Below, piece after piece: positions 1-8,293 of a DNA stretch of 64,000 nucleotides. The stretch's first letter is position 1; each line of letters begins with the position of its first letter. This stretch comes from Puniceicoccaceae bacterium (GTDB lineage Bacteria > Verrucomicrobiota > Verrucomicrobiia > Opitutales > Coraliomargaritaceae). The stretch is from contig CACIKF010000001.1 of assembly GCA_902587165.1 (NCBI GenBank), positions 186,001 through 250,000 on the forward strand, in the 5' to 3' direction. Under the pieces are notes generated by a model. It saw nothing but the letters and a program-made list of their open reading frames with translations. It ran no database searches and was not told the origin of the DNA. Both the position numbers and the translations under genes were made by a program.

Positions 1-1248
1 GACTATTTAAAACTATCGACCACCGCACACCTGCGCGTGGTGCCCCCACCACCGCCCGTCGACCCACTCGAAGATTGGAAAAATATTGGTCTAGAGTTGC
101 TCGACGTGATGAAAGGTGACCCGCTCAGCCCATACGTGACCAGCTACGCTAGCTTGACCATGGCCTATCGCTCGGACGATGCGGAGCAGTTCAACAGCGA
201 AGTCAATGAACTACGCGAACGCTTCATTGCCGACTTCCCGGGCGATATTTCGCGCGTACACTACGAACGCGTCTTCAATGCCCTACAGCCATTCTACATT
301 TCGATGCAGCTCTATGTGCTGATCTTTCTAGCCGTCTGCATCTCTTGGCTACGCTGGCCAAAAGAACTCGCTAAGGCCGCCTTCTGGGTGCTTGTATTGG
401 CATTTTTAATACACACTTTTGGACTACTCTCGCGGATGTATATTCAAGGGCGCCCACCGATTACAAATCTATACTCATCCGCCGTCTTCGTAGGTTGGGG
501 AGCTGTATTGCTCGGTATATTGATAGAAAAATTCTTTAAAAATGGGATCGGTGCGGCCATGGCATCACTGGTTGGCTTTTGCACACTGATCATTGCGCAC
601 CACCTCGCCATGACGGGCGATACGCTGGAAATGATGCGTGCCGTACTAGACTCTAACTTCTGGTTAGCAACGCATGTGGTCATCATCACCTTCGGTTATT
701 CAGCCATTTTCCTGGCGGGCGCACTGGCGATACTGTTCGTCTTACTGGGCGTCTTCGGCAGTCGCTTCAATAAGGACACCGCGCGCTCACTCAGCGCGAT
801 GGTCTACGGTATTATTTGCTTCGGTACGCTCTTTAGCCTGGTCGGCACGATCCTTGGTGGCATCTGGGCCGACCAGAGTTGGGGTCGTTTCTGGGGTTGG
901 GATCCGAAGGAGAACGGTGCTCTCATGATCGTAATCATGGGCGCCATTTATTTACATGCCCGCTGGGGTGGTATCTGCAAAGAACGCGGCCTCATGGCGC
1001 TCGCAATTTGTGGCAACATCATTACCGCTTGGTCCTGGTTCGGCACAAACATGCTACCAGTTGGGCTACACAGTTATGGCCGTATGGATAGTGCTTACGC
1101 ATGGCTAATCGGCTTTGTAATTCTGCAACTTGTCTTGACCGCGACAGCACTACTCCCATGGCGCTTCTGGCGTAGCGAGTTTGGGCAAGCTAATTATCGT
1201 AAAGAGAAGAAGCCTAGCCTGATCGCCGCGGAAGACTCCGAAGCTTAG
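1..1248 (+). CDS. ccsA: Cytochrome c biogenesis protein CcsA/ResC type (5' partial)
   Basis: This is the 3' part of a System II cytochrome c maturation gene; the frame is open to the first base of the window, so the true start lies upstream and the GTG at 37 need not be it. Counting from position 37, a soluble stretch of about 85 residues is followed by several membrane segments. The tryptophan-rich haem-handling signature WGWDPKEN lies at about residues 287-294. Likely haem-ligand histidines are His126, His213 and His345. In this family the protein presents haem on the outer face of the membrane for covalent attachment to apocytochromes, with ResB as partner. The soluble N-terminal part suggests one of the long CcsA forms, possibly fused to a ResB-like region outside the window. 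The family call is firm from the WWD-type motif; the fusion is inference. Confidence 0.9.
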   Translation, partial: DYLKLSTTAHLRVVPPPPPVDPLEDWKNIGLELLDVMKGDPLSPYVTSYASLTMAYRSDDAEQFNSEVNELRERFIADFPGDISRVHYERVFNALQPFYISMQLYVLIFLAVCISWLRWPKELAKAAFWVLVLAFLIHTFGLLSRMYIQGRPPITNLYSSAVFVGWGAVLLGILIEKFFKNGIGAAMASLVGFCTLIIAHHLAMTGDTLEMMRAVLDSNFWLATHVVIITFGYSAIFLAGALAILFVLLGVFGSRFNKDTARSLSAMVYGIICFGTLFSLVGTILGGIWADQSWGRFWGWDPKENGALMIVIMGAIYLHARWGGICKERGLMALAICGNIITAWSWFGTNMLPVGLHSYGRMDSAYAWLIGFVILQLVLTATALLPWRFWRSEFGQANYRKEKKPSLIAAEDSEA

Positions 1249-1321
1249 ACTTTAGATGGAGTCCATGGCTTTAGCTCCAAACACCAGATTACAAGCTTTA
1301 ACCCTAGGATTAAGAAACGTA

Positions 1322-2233
1322 TTAGGCTCTTGGGTGGGCTTGTTTGTGTGCTTCCTTAAGCCGAGCGATAGAAACGTGGGTGTAAATTTGTGTGGTCGAC
1401 AGATTCGCGTGTCCGAGTAGCTCCTGCACGGCACGAAGGTCAGCGCCGCCGTCAAGCATATGGGTGGCGAAAGAGTGCCGCAGCTTGTGAGGCGTCATAT
1501 CGAGGGGCAGCCCGGCAGCAGCGAGGTGGATCTTGAGCAGCTTCTGAATCTGTCGTGGCTCCATACGCTTACCTTTGCGCGTGCAGGCTAGGGGCGCATT
1601 GAGGGCGGTTTCTAGGTCAAAGCGCTGCACGAAAGTGCGTAGGCATTGCACCGCAACGGGGCCTAATGGGCAGAGCCGTTCCTTGCGGCCTTTACCAAGT
1701 ACCCTGGCAACGCCCTGCCCGAGATCGACTTGCCCATGATTCAGCCCACAGAGTTCGCTCACGCGCAGACCACCGCCATAGAGCAACTCTAAGATGAGGC
1801 TGTCGCGAAAGGCTTCAAACTCGCTGATCTGGCCGTCTTTCCAGAGCAAGATGGGCGCGTTGAGCAAAGTCCGCATTTGGGTTTCGGTTAGAAACTTTGG
1901 CAGTGGTTTATCCAGTTTTGGTAGAGTCAGGCCAGTGAAAGGATTATTCTCAACAATGCTCTGCTTGCGCAGGTAGAGATAAAAAGCGCGCAAGCCGGAG
2001 ACTTGATTGTGAAGGGTGCGGCGAGTTTTGTTACGACCCTCTTCAATTAGGAAGGAGCGCACTTGGATTGAAGTCACCGCAGAAAAGTCCTTCTTCCACT
2101 TGCCGGCATCATTGAGATAGCGAACAAAGTTTTTGACTGCCGCACGGTAATTACGAACCGTGTATTCGGAGACACGACGCTCATGCGCGAGGTGGTCGCA
2201 GAACTTCTCTAGATTTGGGATAGAGGTGGCCAT
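1322..2233 (-). CDS. xerC: Tyrosine recombinase XerC/XerD family
   Basis: A 303-residue tyrosine recombinase, the usual length for XerC/XerD, which resolve chromosome dimers at dif with FtsK. An N-terminal SAM-like core-binding domain covers about residues 1-105 and the catalytic domain about 115-300. The full catalytic set is visible: Arg157 (GGGLRVSEL), Lys181, His249 and Arg252 (HKLRHSFATHML), His275 (LLGHANLSTTQIYTH) and the nucleophile Tyr284. It lies 53 bp downstream of parA on the same strand, a chromosome-maintenance pairing that favours a housekeeping Xer protein over a phage or island integrase. XerC and XerD cannot be told apart safely by eye; the presence of Asn-rich linker and general pattern are closer to XerC. 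No mobile element is evident beside it. Confidence 0.85.
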   Translation of the reverse strand: MATSIPNLEKFCDHLAHERRVSEYTVRNYRAAVKNFVRYLNDAGKWKKDFSAVTSIQVRSFLIEEGRNKTRRTLHNQVSGLRAFYLYLRKQSIVENNPFTGLTLPKLDKPLPKFLTETQMRTLLNAPILLWKDGQISEFEAFRDSLILELLYGGGLRVSELCGLNHGQVDLGQGVARVLGKGRKERLCPLGPVAVQCLRTFVQRFDLETALNAPLACTRKGKRMEPRQIQKLLKIHLAAAGLPLDMTPHKLRHSFATHMLDGGADLRAVQELLGHANLSTTQIYTHVSIARLKEAHKQAHPRA

Positions 2234-2286
2234 TTCTAAAATCTAGGGCACGGCAATTCGCCTGCTGGGCATTTGCTTATACGCTA

Positions 2287-3093
2287 CTACTGCTTACCTA
2301 AGTTGAAGCGCTCGATCACTTCGTCCGCAAAATAGCGGTAGGCGTGAGCGCCATTGCTATCAGGTTCATATTCAAAAATAGACTGCCCAAAGCTAGGGGC
2401 TTCGCTCAAACGGACGCTACGAGGGATCATACTACGGAAGACAAGATCTTCGAAGTGGTTGCGCACCTCGCCGACGACTTGTTGGCCGAGATTAGTACGC
2501 TGGTCGAACATCGTCATAAGGATGCCGCCAAGCTCCAGACCGTCGTTAACGCCCGCATCGCGGAGCTTATCGACGACCTTTAGGATTTGCCCAAGACCTT
2601 CCATCGCAAGGTATTCGCATTGAAGTGCGATGATGAGATAATCTGCGGCAGCCAGGCTATTCATCGACAGCATGCCTAGTGCAGGCGGGCAATCGAGTAC
2701 AATGGCATCGTAGTCGTCGGACTCGCGTAGGGGGGAAATAACTTCACGCAGTTGGATAAGGTAGTCTTCCCTCTGAAAAAGCTCGATCTCAATTGCGGCC
2801 ATATCGACTTCCGAAGGAATCATAAAGAGGCAATCGTTTGAGCCGACAGGTTGCACTTTTTCCAGAGCATTCCCCTCTCCGAAGAGGGGGCCATAAAGGC
2901 TACCCCCCTCGAGCTTCTCAAGACCGAGCCCGCTGGTAGCATTTGCTTGAGGGTCGAGGTCGACCAGTACAGTGCGCACACCCTTTGCGGCAAGTGCATA
3001 GCTAAGGTTAATGGCAGTCGTCGTCTTGCCGACGCCGCCCTTTTGATTCGCAATAGTAAATACGGTAGCAGGCATGTCTTTGTTATTAGACAA
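2287..3093 (-). CDS. parA: ParA/Soj family chromosome-partitioning ATPase
   Basis: A 268-residue ParA-family ATPase. The deviant Walker A motif KGGVGKTTT sits at residues 18-26, a second ATPase motif (VLDCPPALG) at about 135-143, and the family motif around DPQANATSG near residue 47. These proteins bind non-specific DNA as ATP dimers and, with ParB on parS sites, move replication origins apart. No parB gene is found in the window: the upstream neighbour is a fumarylacetoacetate-hydrolase-family gene and the downstream one a Xer recombinase. ParB may be elsewhere, or this may be an orphan ParA. The ATG start is immediately followed by a short polar stretch typical of Soj proteins. Family call is certain; a specific role in chromosome segregation is inference. 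Confidence 0.9.
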   Translation of the reverse strand: MSNNKDMPATVFTIANQKGGVGKTTTAINLSYALAAKGVRTVLVDLDPQANATSGLGLEKLEGGSLYGPLFGEGNALEKVQPVGSNDCLFMIPSEVDMAAIEIELFQREDYLIQLREVISPLRESDDYDAIVLDCPPALGMLSMNSLAAADYLIIALQCEYLAMEGLGQILKVVDKLRDAGVNDGLELGGILMTMFDQRTNLGQQVVGEVRNHFEDLVFRSMIPRSVRLSEAPSFGQSIFEYEPDSNGAHAYRYFADEVIERFNLGKQ

Positions 3094-3132
3094 TGGACAG
3101 AGATCGTCGAGCAGAAAGGCGATTCTCCTCGC

Positions 3133-3933
3133 CTAGGCTTCCGCAATCACAGGATTGCGTAGCATGCCGATACCGCTGATCTCGATCGCAACCTCGTCGC
3201 CTGCCTTAAGAAAGCGCGGTGGATCAGCCGCAACACCTACGCCCGGCGGCGTGCCCGTCAGGATGACTGTGCCTGGCAGCAAGGTAGTACTGCCACTAAG
3301 GAATTCGATCAGTTCGGCCACAGTGAAAATCATGTCGCCCGTAAACGATTCTTGTCTGATCTCAGTATTCAGGATGGTGCGGATAGGGAGAATTTGTGGG
3401 TTAGGGATACGATCTGCTGTCACGAGTATGGGACCTAGCGGGCAAAAAGTATCGAAACTTTTGCCTTTGGTCCACTGACCGCCACCGTGGAAATTCTGCC
3501 AATCCCGTGCACTCACATCGTTCGCACAAGTGTAGCCGAGCACATAGTCGAGCGCATCCTTGGCGGCAACGTTTTTGCAGGTCTTGCCGATCACTACAGC
3601 TAGCTCACATTCGTAATCGACCTGATCGCTGTGCATGTGCCGAGGCAGCACAATGGGGCTTTCAGGATCGAGCACTGCCGTCACACTTTTCATAAAGACA
3701 ACCGGGTATTCCGGTAGCTCGGAATGCATCTCACTAGCATGCTCGCGGTAGTTCAGCCCAATAGCATAAATCGCGGTCGGCTCAAGAGGCGCTAAGCGAC
3801 GCACGGGCTCAAGCAATTCCTCGCTCTGAGAAAATTCGCCGAAAAGATCGCCCTCAAGACGATAGACCTGATTGCCAGCCTCGCATCCATAGTGGATGGC
3901 ACCGTCCCGAGTTTCTACACGCACAATTTCCAT
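3133..3933 (-). CDS. Fumarylacetoacetate hydrolase family protein
   Basis: The protein belongs to the FAH fold family, metal-dependent enzymes that hydrolyse or decarboxylate beta-keto acids and acylpyruvates. Visible family blocks are [23 protein letters not shown] (acidic metal ligands) and [15 protein letters not shown] place the start at 3933 ([10 protein letters not shown]), where the domain begins and a purine-rich stretch sits about 9 bases upstream. An in-frame start at 3990 would add 19 basic residues that overlap the leader and look untranslated. The length from 3933 (266 residues) fits the short, single-domain FAH enzymes such as acylpyruvases and oxaloacetate decarboxylases. The substrate cannot be told from sequence. 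The gene ends about 40 bp before parA on the same strand, so the two may be co-transcribed. Confidence 0.85.
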   Translation of the reverse strand: MEIVRVETRDGAIHYGCEAGNQVYRLEGDLFGEFSQSEELLEPVRRLAPLEPTAIYAIGLNYREHASEMHSELPEYPVVFMKSVTAVLDPESPIVLPRHMHSDQVDYECELAVVIGKTCKNVAAKDALDYVLGYTCANDVSARDWQNFHGGGQWTKGKSFDTFCPLGPILVTADRIPNPQILPIRTILNTEIRQESFTGDMIFTVAELIEFLSGSTTLLPGTVILTGTPPGVGVAADPPRFLKAGDEVAIEISGIGMLRNPVIAEA

Positions 3934-4030
3934 ATATCGGCACCCTCTCTGACTCACAGGAAAGCGCAAATTTTTTCTTGCTTTGGCCACGCGTACGAAC
4001 TTTATTCCCGCCTTTTCGTGTGGGATACGG

Positions 4031-4107
4031 GGGGGCTTAGCTCAGTTGGTTAGAGCGCATCCTTGACATGGATGAGGTCGCAGATTCGAATTCTGTAGCT
4101 CCCACCA
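4031..4107 (+). tRNA. tRNA-Val (anticodon GAC)
   Basis: A complete 77-base tRNA gene with an encoded CCA end. The acceptor stem pairs 4031-4037 with 4097-4103 (one G-U pair), the D arm has GCTC/GAGC, and the anticodon stem CATCC/GGATG closes the loop TTGACAT with anticodon GAC (valine). The T arm reads GCAGA-TTCGAAT-TCTGT. A hairpin followed by a T-run starts six bases after the CCA. Confidence 0.95.
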
Positions 4108-4112
4108 CTTTT

Positions 4113-4146
4113 AGCCTCTCTAGATTCATTTCTGGAGGGGCTTTTT
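4113..4146 (+). terminator. Rho-independent terminator after tRNA-Val
   Basis: An 8-bp stem (AGCCTCTC at 4113-4120 with GAGGGGCT at 4135-4142, one G-U pair) is followed by five T residues. It sits six bases past the tRNA 3' end and would end its transcript. Confidence 0.8.
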
Positions 4147-4283
4147 GTAAGCTAGTTAGGCGCTCTTAGGTGCTACTGGACACTACTATTTTCTAGTTGA
4201 TGGTAATGTAAAAAATTCATCAATAAGCACTTAACAGGCGTATAGCAGTTGATCGAACTGTGAAAATTTCATAAGTTGTTTTT

Positions 4284-6485
4284 ATGAACATTAAATGCCT
4301 TCTTATGTTAACGTTGCTTGCAGCCACGCTGCAGGCGGCCTCAGAGGCTGACCTCACGTTTACCCCGAACGGTAACACTGAGTATAGTGTGTCAAGCTGC
4401 GATCCATCCGCCAGTGGTATTTTAGACATCCCCGATAACTACAATGGCAAACCTGTGACCTCGATTGGACCATACGCATTCCAAGGCTGCTCAAGCCTAA
4501 CCAGCATTAGCATTCCCACCAACGTAGCCTCGATTGGCGATTATGCTTTCTATGCCTGCACAAGCCTAAGCAACATTACCATCCCCAGCAGCGTGACCTC
4601 AATGGGAGCTGGCGCATTCTATAATTGCTCTGGTCTGACCGGTATTACAATTCCCAACAGCGTAAACTCGATTGGAATTAGTGCATTCTATGCATGCTCT
4701 GGCCTGACCAGCATTACGATACCCGGCAGCGTTAGCTCGATTGGAAGTAGTGCATTCTATAACTGCTCTGGCCTGACCAGTATTACAATTCCCAACAGCG
4801 TAAACTCGATTGGAATTAGTGCATTCCAAGGCTGCTCTAGTCTAACAAGCATTGCGATACCTGGCAGCGTGACCTCGATAGAAGATTATCTATTTTATAA
4901 CTGCACTAGCCTGACCAGTATTACAATTCCCAATAGCGTGAACTCGATTGAAAATTATGCATTCCAAAATTGCTCTAGTCTAATAAGCATTACAATTCCC
5001 AATAGCGTGAACTCGATTGGAATTAGTGCCTTCCAAGGCTGCTCAAACCTGAGTAGCATTACCATTCCCAGCAACGTGACCTCGATAGGAAGTAGTGTAT
5101 TCCGAAGCTGCACAAGCCTAAGCAGCATTAACATTCCAGGCAGCGTCGTCTCAATCGAAAATAACCTATTCCGAAACTGCACTAGTCTAACAAACATTAC
5201 GATCTCCGAGGGCGTGGACTCGGTTGGAGATTATGCTTTCGGCGGCTGCACCAGTTTGACCAGTATAACGATTCCCGGCAGCGTGAGCTCGATTGGAACT
5301 AGTGTATTCCAAAACTGCACAAGCCTAAGCAGCATTAGCATCTCTGAAGGCGTGAACTCGATTGGAGATTATGCTTTCGGCGACTGCACCAGTTTGACCA
5401 ATATTACAATTCCCGATAGCGTGAGCTTAATTGGACAATACGCATTCCAAAGTTGCTCTGGCCTGAATAGCATTACGATTTCCAACAGCATGACCTCGAT
5501 TAGTAATGGTTCATTTTATGACTGCACAAGCCTAAGCAGCATTACCATACCCAACAGCGTGAGCTCGATTGGAAGTAGTGCATTCCAAAACTGCTCTGGC
5601 CTGACCAGCATTACCATACCCAATAGCGTGAGCTCGATTGGAGTGCAGGCATTCAGAAGCTCTGGACTGAACAGTATTACCCTCCCTAACAGCGTGACCT
5701 CGATTGAAAGTAGTGCATTCTTTGGCTGCTCTGGTCTGACCAGCATTACCATCCCTAACAGCGTGAGCTCGATTGAAAATAACGTCTTCAGAAGCTGCAA
5801 TAATCTAAGCAGTATTAACATCCCCGAAAGCGTAACCTCGATTGGGAATGGTGCATTCTATGCTTGTACTAGCCTTAACAACATTACGATTCCCAGTAGC
5901 GTAAGCTCGATTGGGGGTGCTGCATTCCAAAACTGCTCTGGCCTGACCAGTATTACCATACCCGACAGCGTAAGCTCGATTGGAGCTAGTGCGTTCCGAA
6001 ACTGTTCTGGCTTGACCAATATTATCATCCCCGACAGCGTGACCTCGATTGGAAGTAGTGCATTCTATGGCTGCACAAACCTTGCCAGTGCTCAATTCGA
6101 TGGCGCAGCGCCAAGCATCGGAGCACAAGTTTTTGACAACACACAGGTCTCTTACACTGTTGTAGGCGTGACAAACGCCGCATCTTACGGAGGCGACGGC
6201 GAAACCTATGGAGGCCTCGTTGTGGTAGATTACTCAAAGATTGCAACGGGCCAATACCTATACACTCAATCGGAATATGATGCTAAATTGTTTATAGAAG
6301 AGGTGCAGGACCTAAGAGCTGGCTCTACTATGATTGAGATAGAAAATGGACAAGCCGCCCTATCTATGGAAGTAGAGGAAAGTATCGACTTAGTAAGCTG
6401 GGCCACTGGAGCCGTATCGGCTATTCAGATACCTCTAGATGCTGAAGCGGGTAAGAAATTCTTCCGTTTTAAGATGGCGGATTGA
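4284..6485 (+). CDS. Exported BspA-type leucine-rich-repeat protein
   Basis: A 733-residue exported protein. Residues 1-18 form a signal peptide, probably cleaved after LQA. From residue 60 to about 610 the protein is made of 24 tandem units of the BspA type (pattern SIGxxAFxxCSxLTSITIPxSVx). All are 23 residues except one 22-residue unit (SIGVQAF...), and a degenerate 25th unit follows. Such repeats form a solenoid and in other bacteria mediate adhesion or protein binding; the ligand here is unknown. The last 70 residues are a separate module (RAGSTMIEI ... ESIDLVSW ... KKFFRFKMAD) that recurs in the beta-helix protein at 35.6-36.9 kb. There is no PEP-CTERM or LPXTG signal. It stands alone between a tRNA terminator and a small membrane-protein gene, in a stretch that looks accessory. 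Confidence 0.9.
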   Translation: MNIKCLLMLTLLAATLQAASEADLTFTPNGNTEYSVSSCDPSASGILDIPDNYNGKPVTSIGPYAFQGCSSLTSISIPTNVASIGDYAFYACTSLSNITIPSSVTSMGAGAFYNCSGLTGITIPNSVNSIGISAFYACSGLTSITIPGSVSSIGSSAFYNCSGLTSITIPNSVNSIGISAFQGCSSLTSIAIPGSVTSIEDYLFYNCTSLTSITIPNSVNSIENYAFQNCSSLISITIPNSVNSIGISAFQGCSNLSSITIPSNVTSIGSSVFRSCTSLSSINIPGSVVSIENNLFRNCTSLTNITISEGVDSVGDYAFGGCTSLTSITIPGSVSSIGTSVFQNCTSLSSISISEGVNSIGDYAFGDCTSLTNITIPDSVSLIGQYAFQSCSGLNSITISNSMTSISNGSFYDCTSLSSITIPNSVSSIGSSAFQNCSGLTSITIPNSVSSIGVQAFRSSGLNSITLPNSVTSIESSAFFGCSGLTSITIPNSVSSIENNVFRSCNNLSSINIPESVTSIGNGAFYACTSLNNITIPSSVSSIGGAAFQNCSGLTSITIPDSVSSIGASAFRNCSGLTNIIIPDSVTSIGSSAFYGCTNLASAQFDGAAPSIGAQVFDNTQVSYTVVGVTNAASYGGDGETYGGLVVVDYSKIATGQYLYTQSEYDAKLFIEEVQDLRAGSTMIEIENGQAALSMEVEESIDLVSWATGAVSAIQIPLDAEAGKKFFRFKMAD
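4461..6113 (+). repeat. 24 tandem 69-bp coding repeats (BspA LRR units)
   Basis: Twenty-four consecutive in-frame units, 69 bp each except one of 66 bp. Several blocks are almost identical at DNA level, for instance the segments around 4660-4690 and 4800-4830, which suggests recent unit duplication or gene conversion. The repetition also creates long spurious open frames on the opposite strand. Confidence 0.92.
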
Positions 6486-6551
6486 TTTTTAAGAAGGCCA
6501 GATGGACCGCTTAAGCTTGGCATCACTTTTTCTAAAATCTAGATACCCTTT

Positions 6552-6920
6552 ATGCGCAAAATCAAAGCCCTCATCTATGCACTCCTCGGCGGCATGATCG
6601 CTTGGGGCTATTGGCAGCGCGGCGACGCGGGTTGGGCTATTTTTATAAGCTTATTCACCCTCGTGATTATGGCACTCACACTTTCCTCGATTGGTTGTCT
6701 CAAAATCAGCTGGGATGAGAACGGGATTACCCTAGCCGCCTTTCCGAAAAAGCCACAACTACTCCTCTGGCAAGATTTAGAAAAATTATCACTCGATCAT
6801 CTGGGCTACCATGTACGAGCAAGGAATGGGCGGTTTAAGATACGTAAAAACTTGATGCCGGACGAGCTCCTGCGCAGGATCAAGGAAAACATTCGTAACA
6901 ACGCTAAGGCATATAAGTAG
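6552..6920 (+). CDS. Small membrane protein with C-terminal PH-like region, unknown function
   Basis: I do not recognise a named family. The 122-residue product has two hydrophobic segments at about residues 5-20 and 28-47. A soluble tail follows, with beta-strand-like pattern (ISWDENGITL ... LLLWQDLEKLSL ... YHVRARNGRFKI) ending in a basic helix. That arrangement, two membrane helices followed by a compact beta domain with a conserved Trp, resembles bacterial PH-domain membrane proteins, which is only an impression. The start ATG is 66 bp after the end of the LRR gene, so it may be read from the same transcript. A pair of overlapping hairpins lies about 50 bp past the stop. Confidence 0.65.
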   Translation: MRKIKALIYALLGGMIAWGYWQRGDAGWAIFISLFTLVIMALTLSSIGCLKISWDENGITLAAFPKKPQLLLWQDLEKLSLDHLGYHVRARNGRFKIRKNLMPDELLRRIKENIRNNAKAYK

Positions 6921-7384
6921 ATACTGATCTTTAGCGCGCAATGGCACGAGGAACGCTCCAGTTTTCCAAAAACAGGTGATTCTTAATCACTTGGTCGCTG
7001 GTAACTAGCCTGTTTAGGCTTAAATTGTGCGACTTACCTGAAGTTTTTTAAGGTGCTGATTGAGAGATGTTTCGCTCGTTTTTTGGATTGGTTTATTTGA
7101 ATTTATGCCAAGGAAACATGACTGCAATAATCATCAATCTGGCCCCGAAATCAACGAAATTAGTCAACGGATAAGACAGGGGGTGGGGTTCGAAGGTCGG
7201 TGCCGCTGGTTGTTGTATATGCGTTGGGTGGGGTCGAAAAAATTTCTACCTAGATGTTCATACTGCTATGAGTCACGTTAGCAGCATGACACAAAGTGTT
7301 TGTCGATAGGATATTTTAATGGCGACAGACCGATGAAATACTTATCAACCAATCCCTTGAATGGAAGGCTGATTATTTGCAGAT
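6921..7384. other. Non-coding stretch with overlapping hairpins at 6970-7020
   Basis: About 465 bases without a convincing gene. At 6970-7020 an outer stem (AAACAGG with CCTGTTT) encloses a perfect hairpin, GTGATT with AATCAC. The same CCTGTTT segment overlaps a second hairpin, AGCCT-GTTT-AGGCT, so the two structures exclude each other. Near 7190-7240 there are two similar G-rich segments (GGTGGGGTTCGAA and GGTGGGGTCGAAA). A 73-codon frame at 7060-7281 has no family likeness and I do not accept it as a gene. Confidence 0.45.
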
Positions 7385-7414
7385 AAAAAAAGCTCCCCCA
7401 GAGGGAGAGCTTTG
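7385..7414 (-). terminator. Rho-independent terminator of the outer-membrane barrel gene
   Basis: On the minus strand a G+C-rich stem (AAAGCTC/GAGCTTT with inner CCC/GGG and one bulge) is followed by a run of T residues. It lies 26 bases beyond the stop of the gene at 7440-8078 and fits as its terminator. Confidence 0.85.
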
Positions 7415-7439
7415 CAAAATCCAACTAGCACAATCAAAA

Positions 7440-8078
7440 TTAAAAATTGAATACTAAGTTAATGCCTAGCACATCAGCACTCATGTTATCAGTACCGTAA
7501 GCAATACCCGCTGAAAATGCATCATTGAAATGATGGGTTACAGACACTGCATATGCTGTGGCATCTGTTTCAAGACCATCAACCTCAGCTATGGCAGAAT
7601 CAAGTTCGCCAGACGTAAAGTTAACTCCTGCGCTAAGTACGGTGTTTTCAAGTATCAAATAACGCACCATGGCTCCGAACACCAGACTATCCATTGTTGC
7701 TGCTTCATATCCAAGAACGCCATATTCTGTGTACTGGTATCCTAAATTAGGCACAAGGTGGACTTTGTCAGTAAGTTCAATGATGTAGCCTAAACCTAGT
7801 GCTACGCTGTATGCTTCTACATCAAAGGTGCTCACATCTGTTCCTAGTATCTTGTCTGCGGTCAAATATTGGTATTGACCTTGTATCACCAAGTTTTGTT
7901 TGCCTGGGTGGAAAGTAGTAGACAAACCAATAGCATCTCCTTCAACGTCACCGCTTAGGCTGGAGAAGGAAATGCCGATACCAGAGTAGCCTTTATCGAG
8001 AGTGTCATTGTATTCTGGATTTGCTACGCAGAAATTAGCAATGAATGCTAATGCAATTGTTAATTTAAGTAGTTTCAT
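7440..8078 (-). CDS. Outer-membrane beta-barrel protein (OmpA/porin-like)
   Basis: A 212-residue exported protein with a signal peptide (residues 1-19, cut near CVA-NPEY). The rest alternates hydrophobic and polar residues as in a small beta-barrel and ends in Phe (INLVFNF), the usual last residue recognised by the BAM assembly machine. Strand-turn-strand units such as VHLVPNLGYQYTEYG and AYAVSVTHHFNDAFSAGIAYG are typical of eight-stranded barrels of the OMP_b-brl group. Its function is unknown; small barrels of this kind act as porins, adhesins or stress-induced envelope proteins. It has its own terminator and an inverted repeat upstream at 8125-8146, so it is probably a single-gene unit under its own control. 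Confidence 0.8.
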   Translation of the reverse strand: MKLLKLTIALAFIANFCVANPEYNDTLDKGYSGIGISFSSLSGDVEGDAIGLSTTFHPGKQNLVIQGQYQYLTADKILGTDVSTFDVEAYSVALGLGYIIELTDKVHLVPNLGYQYTEYGVLGYEAATMDSLVFGAMVRYLILENTVLSAGVNFTSGELDSAIAEVDGLETDATAYAVSVTHHFNDAFSAGIAYGTDNMSADVLGINLVFNF

Positions 8079-8124
8079 GGTTATTAGTATTTATAGGATA
8101 TATATTATTTGTAGAACTTTGAAC

Positions 8125-8146
8125 TAAGCCATAAACGGTTGGCTTA
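8125..8146. promoter_or_regulatory. Perfect 7-bp inverted repeat upstream of the barrel gene
   Basis: TAAGCCA at 8125-8131 and TGGCTTA at 8140-8146 form a perfect inverted repeat with an 8-base centre. On the minus strand it begins just after a consensus -35 hexamer, TTGACA (8153-8148). An operator within the promoter of the gene at 7440-8078 is plausible, although no good -10 is seen at the expected distance. Confidence 0.35.
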
Positions 8147-8268
8147 TTGTCAAGATTTTTATAAAAAGTTTGGCCCCCCTAATTTCCTACCCTAAGCACA
8201 TGGTAGAGAATGGTTTAGAGATTTGAAGAAAAACTTTCTCTCCCATCGGATTAGGGTACAGCCTAATT

Positions 8269-8293
8269 TTGACAGTTACCCCTGTGCTATAAT
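8269..8293 (+). promoter_or_regulatory. Strong extended -10 promoter facing an ORF-free region
   Basis: TATAAT at 8288-8293 is preceded by TG and one base (TGcTATAAT), a consensus extended -10 element. A TTGACA lies upstream at 8269-8274 but only 13 bases away, too close for normal -35 spacing. Transcription would run rightwards from about 8300 into DNA with no gene on that strand. Confidence 0.6.

Noticed and set aside
4461-6113. Tandem repeats as a CRISPR array
   Set aside because: The units are directly abutting, in frame and protein-coding, with no spacers and no cas genes.
4599-6246. Several long open frames on the minus strand opposite the LRR gene (for example 5516-5821 and 5805-6128)
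   Set aside because: They are by-products of the 69-bp repeat, whose complement happens to lack stops; their products are repetitive and unlike any family.
7060-7281. 73-codon plus-strand frame in the 6.9-7.4 kb gap
   Set aside because: No leader signal, no family likeness, odd composition and no conserved neighbour; treated as chance.
7308-7320. GGATATTTTAAT also found within the repeat region at 61.9 kb
   Set aside because: A 12-base AT-rich match, no suitable downstream gene and no paired site; probably chance.
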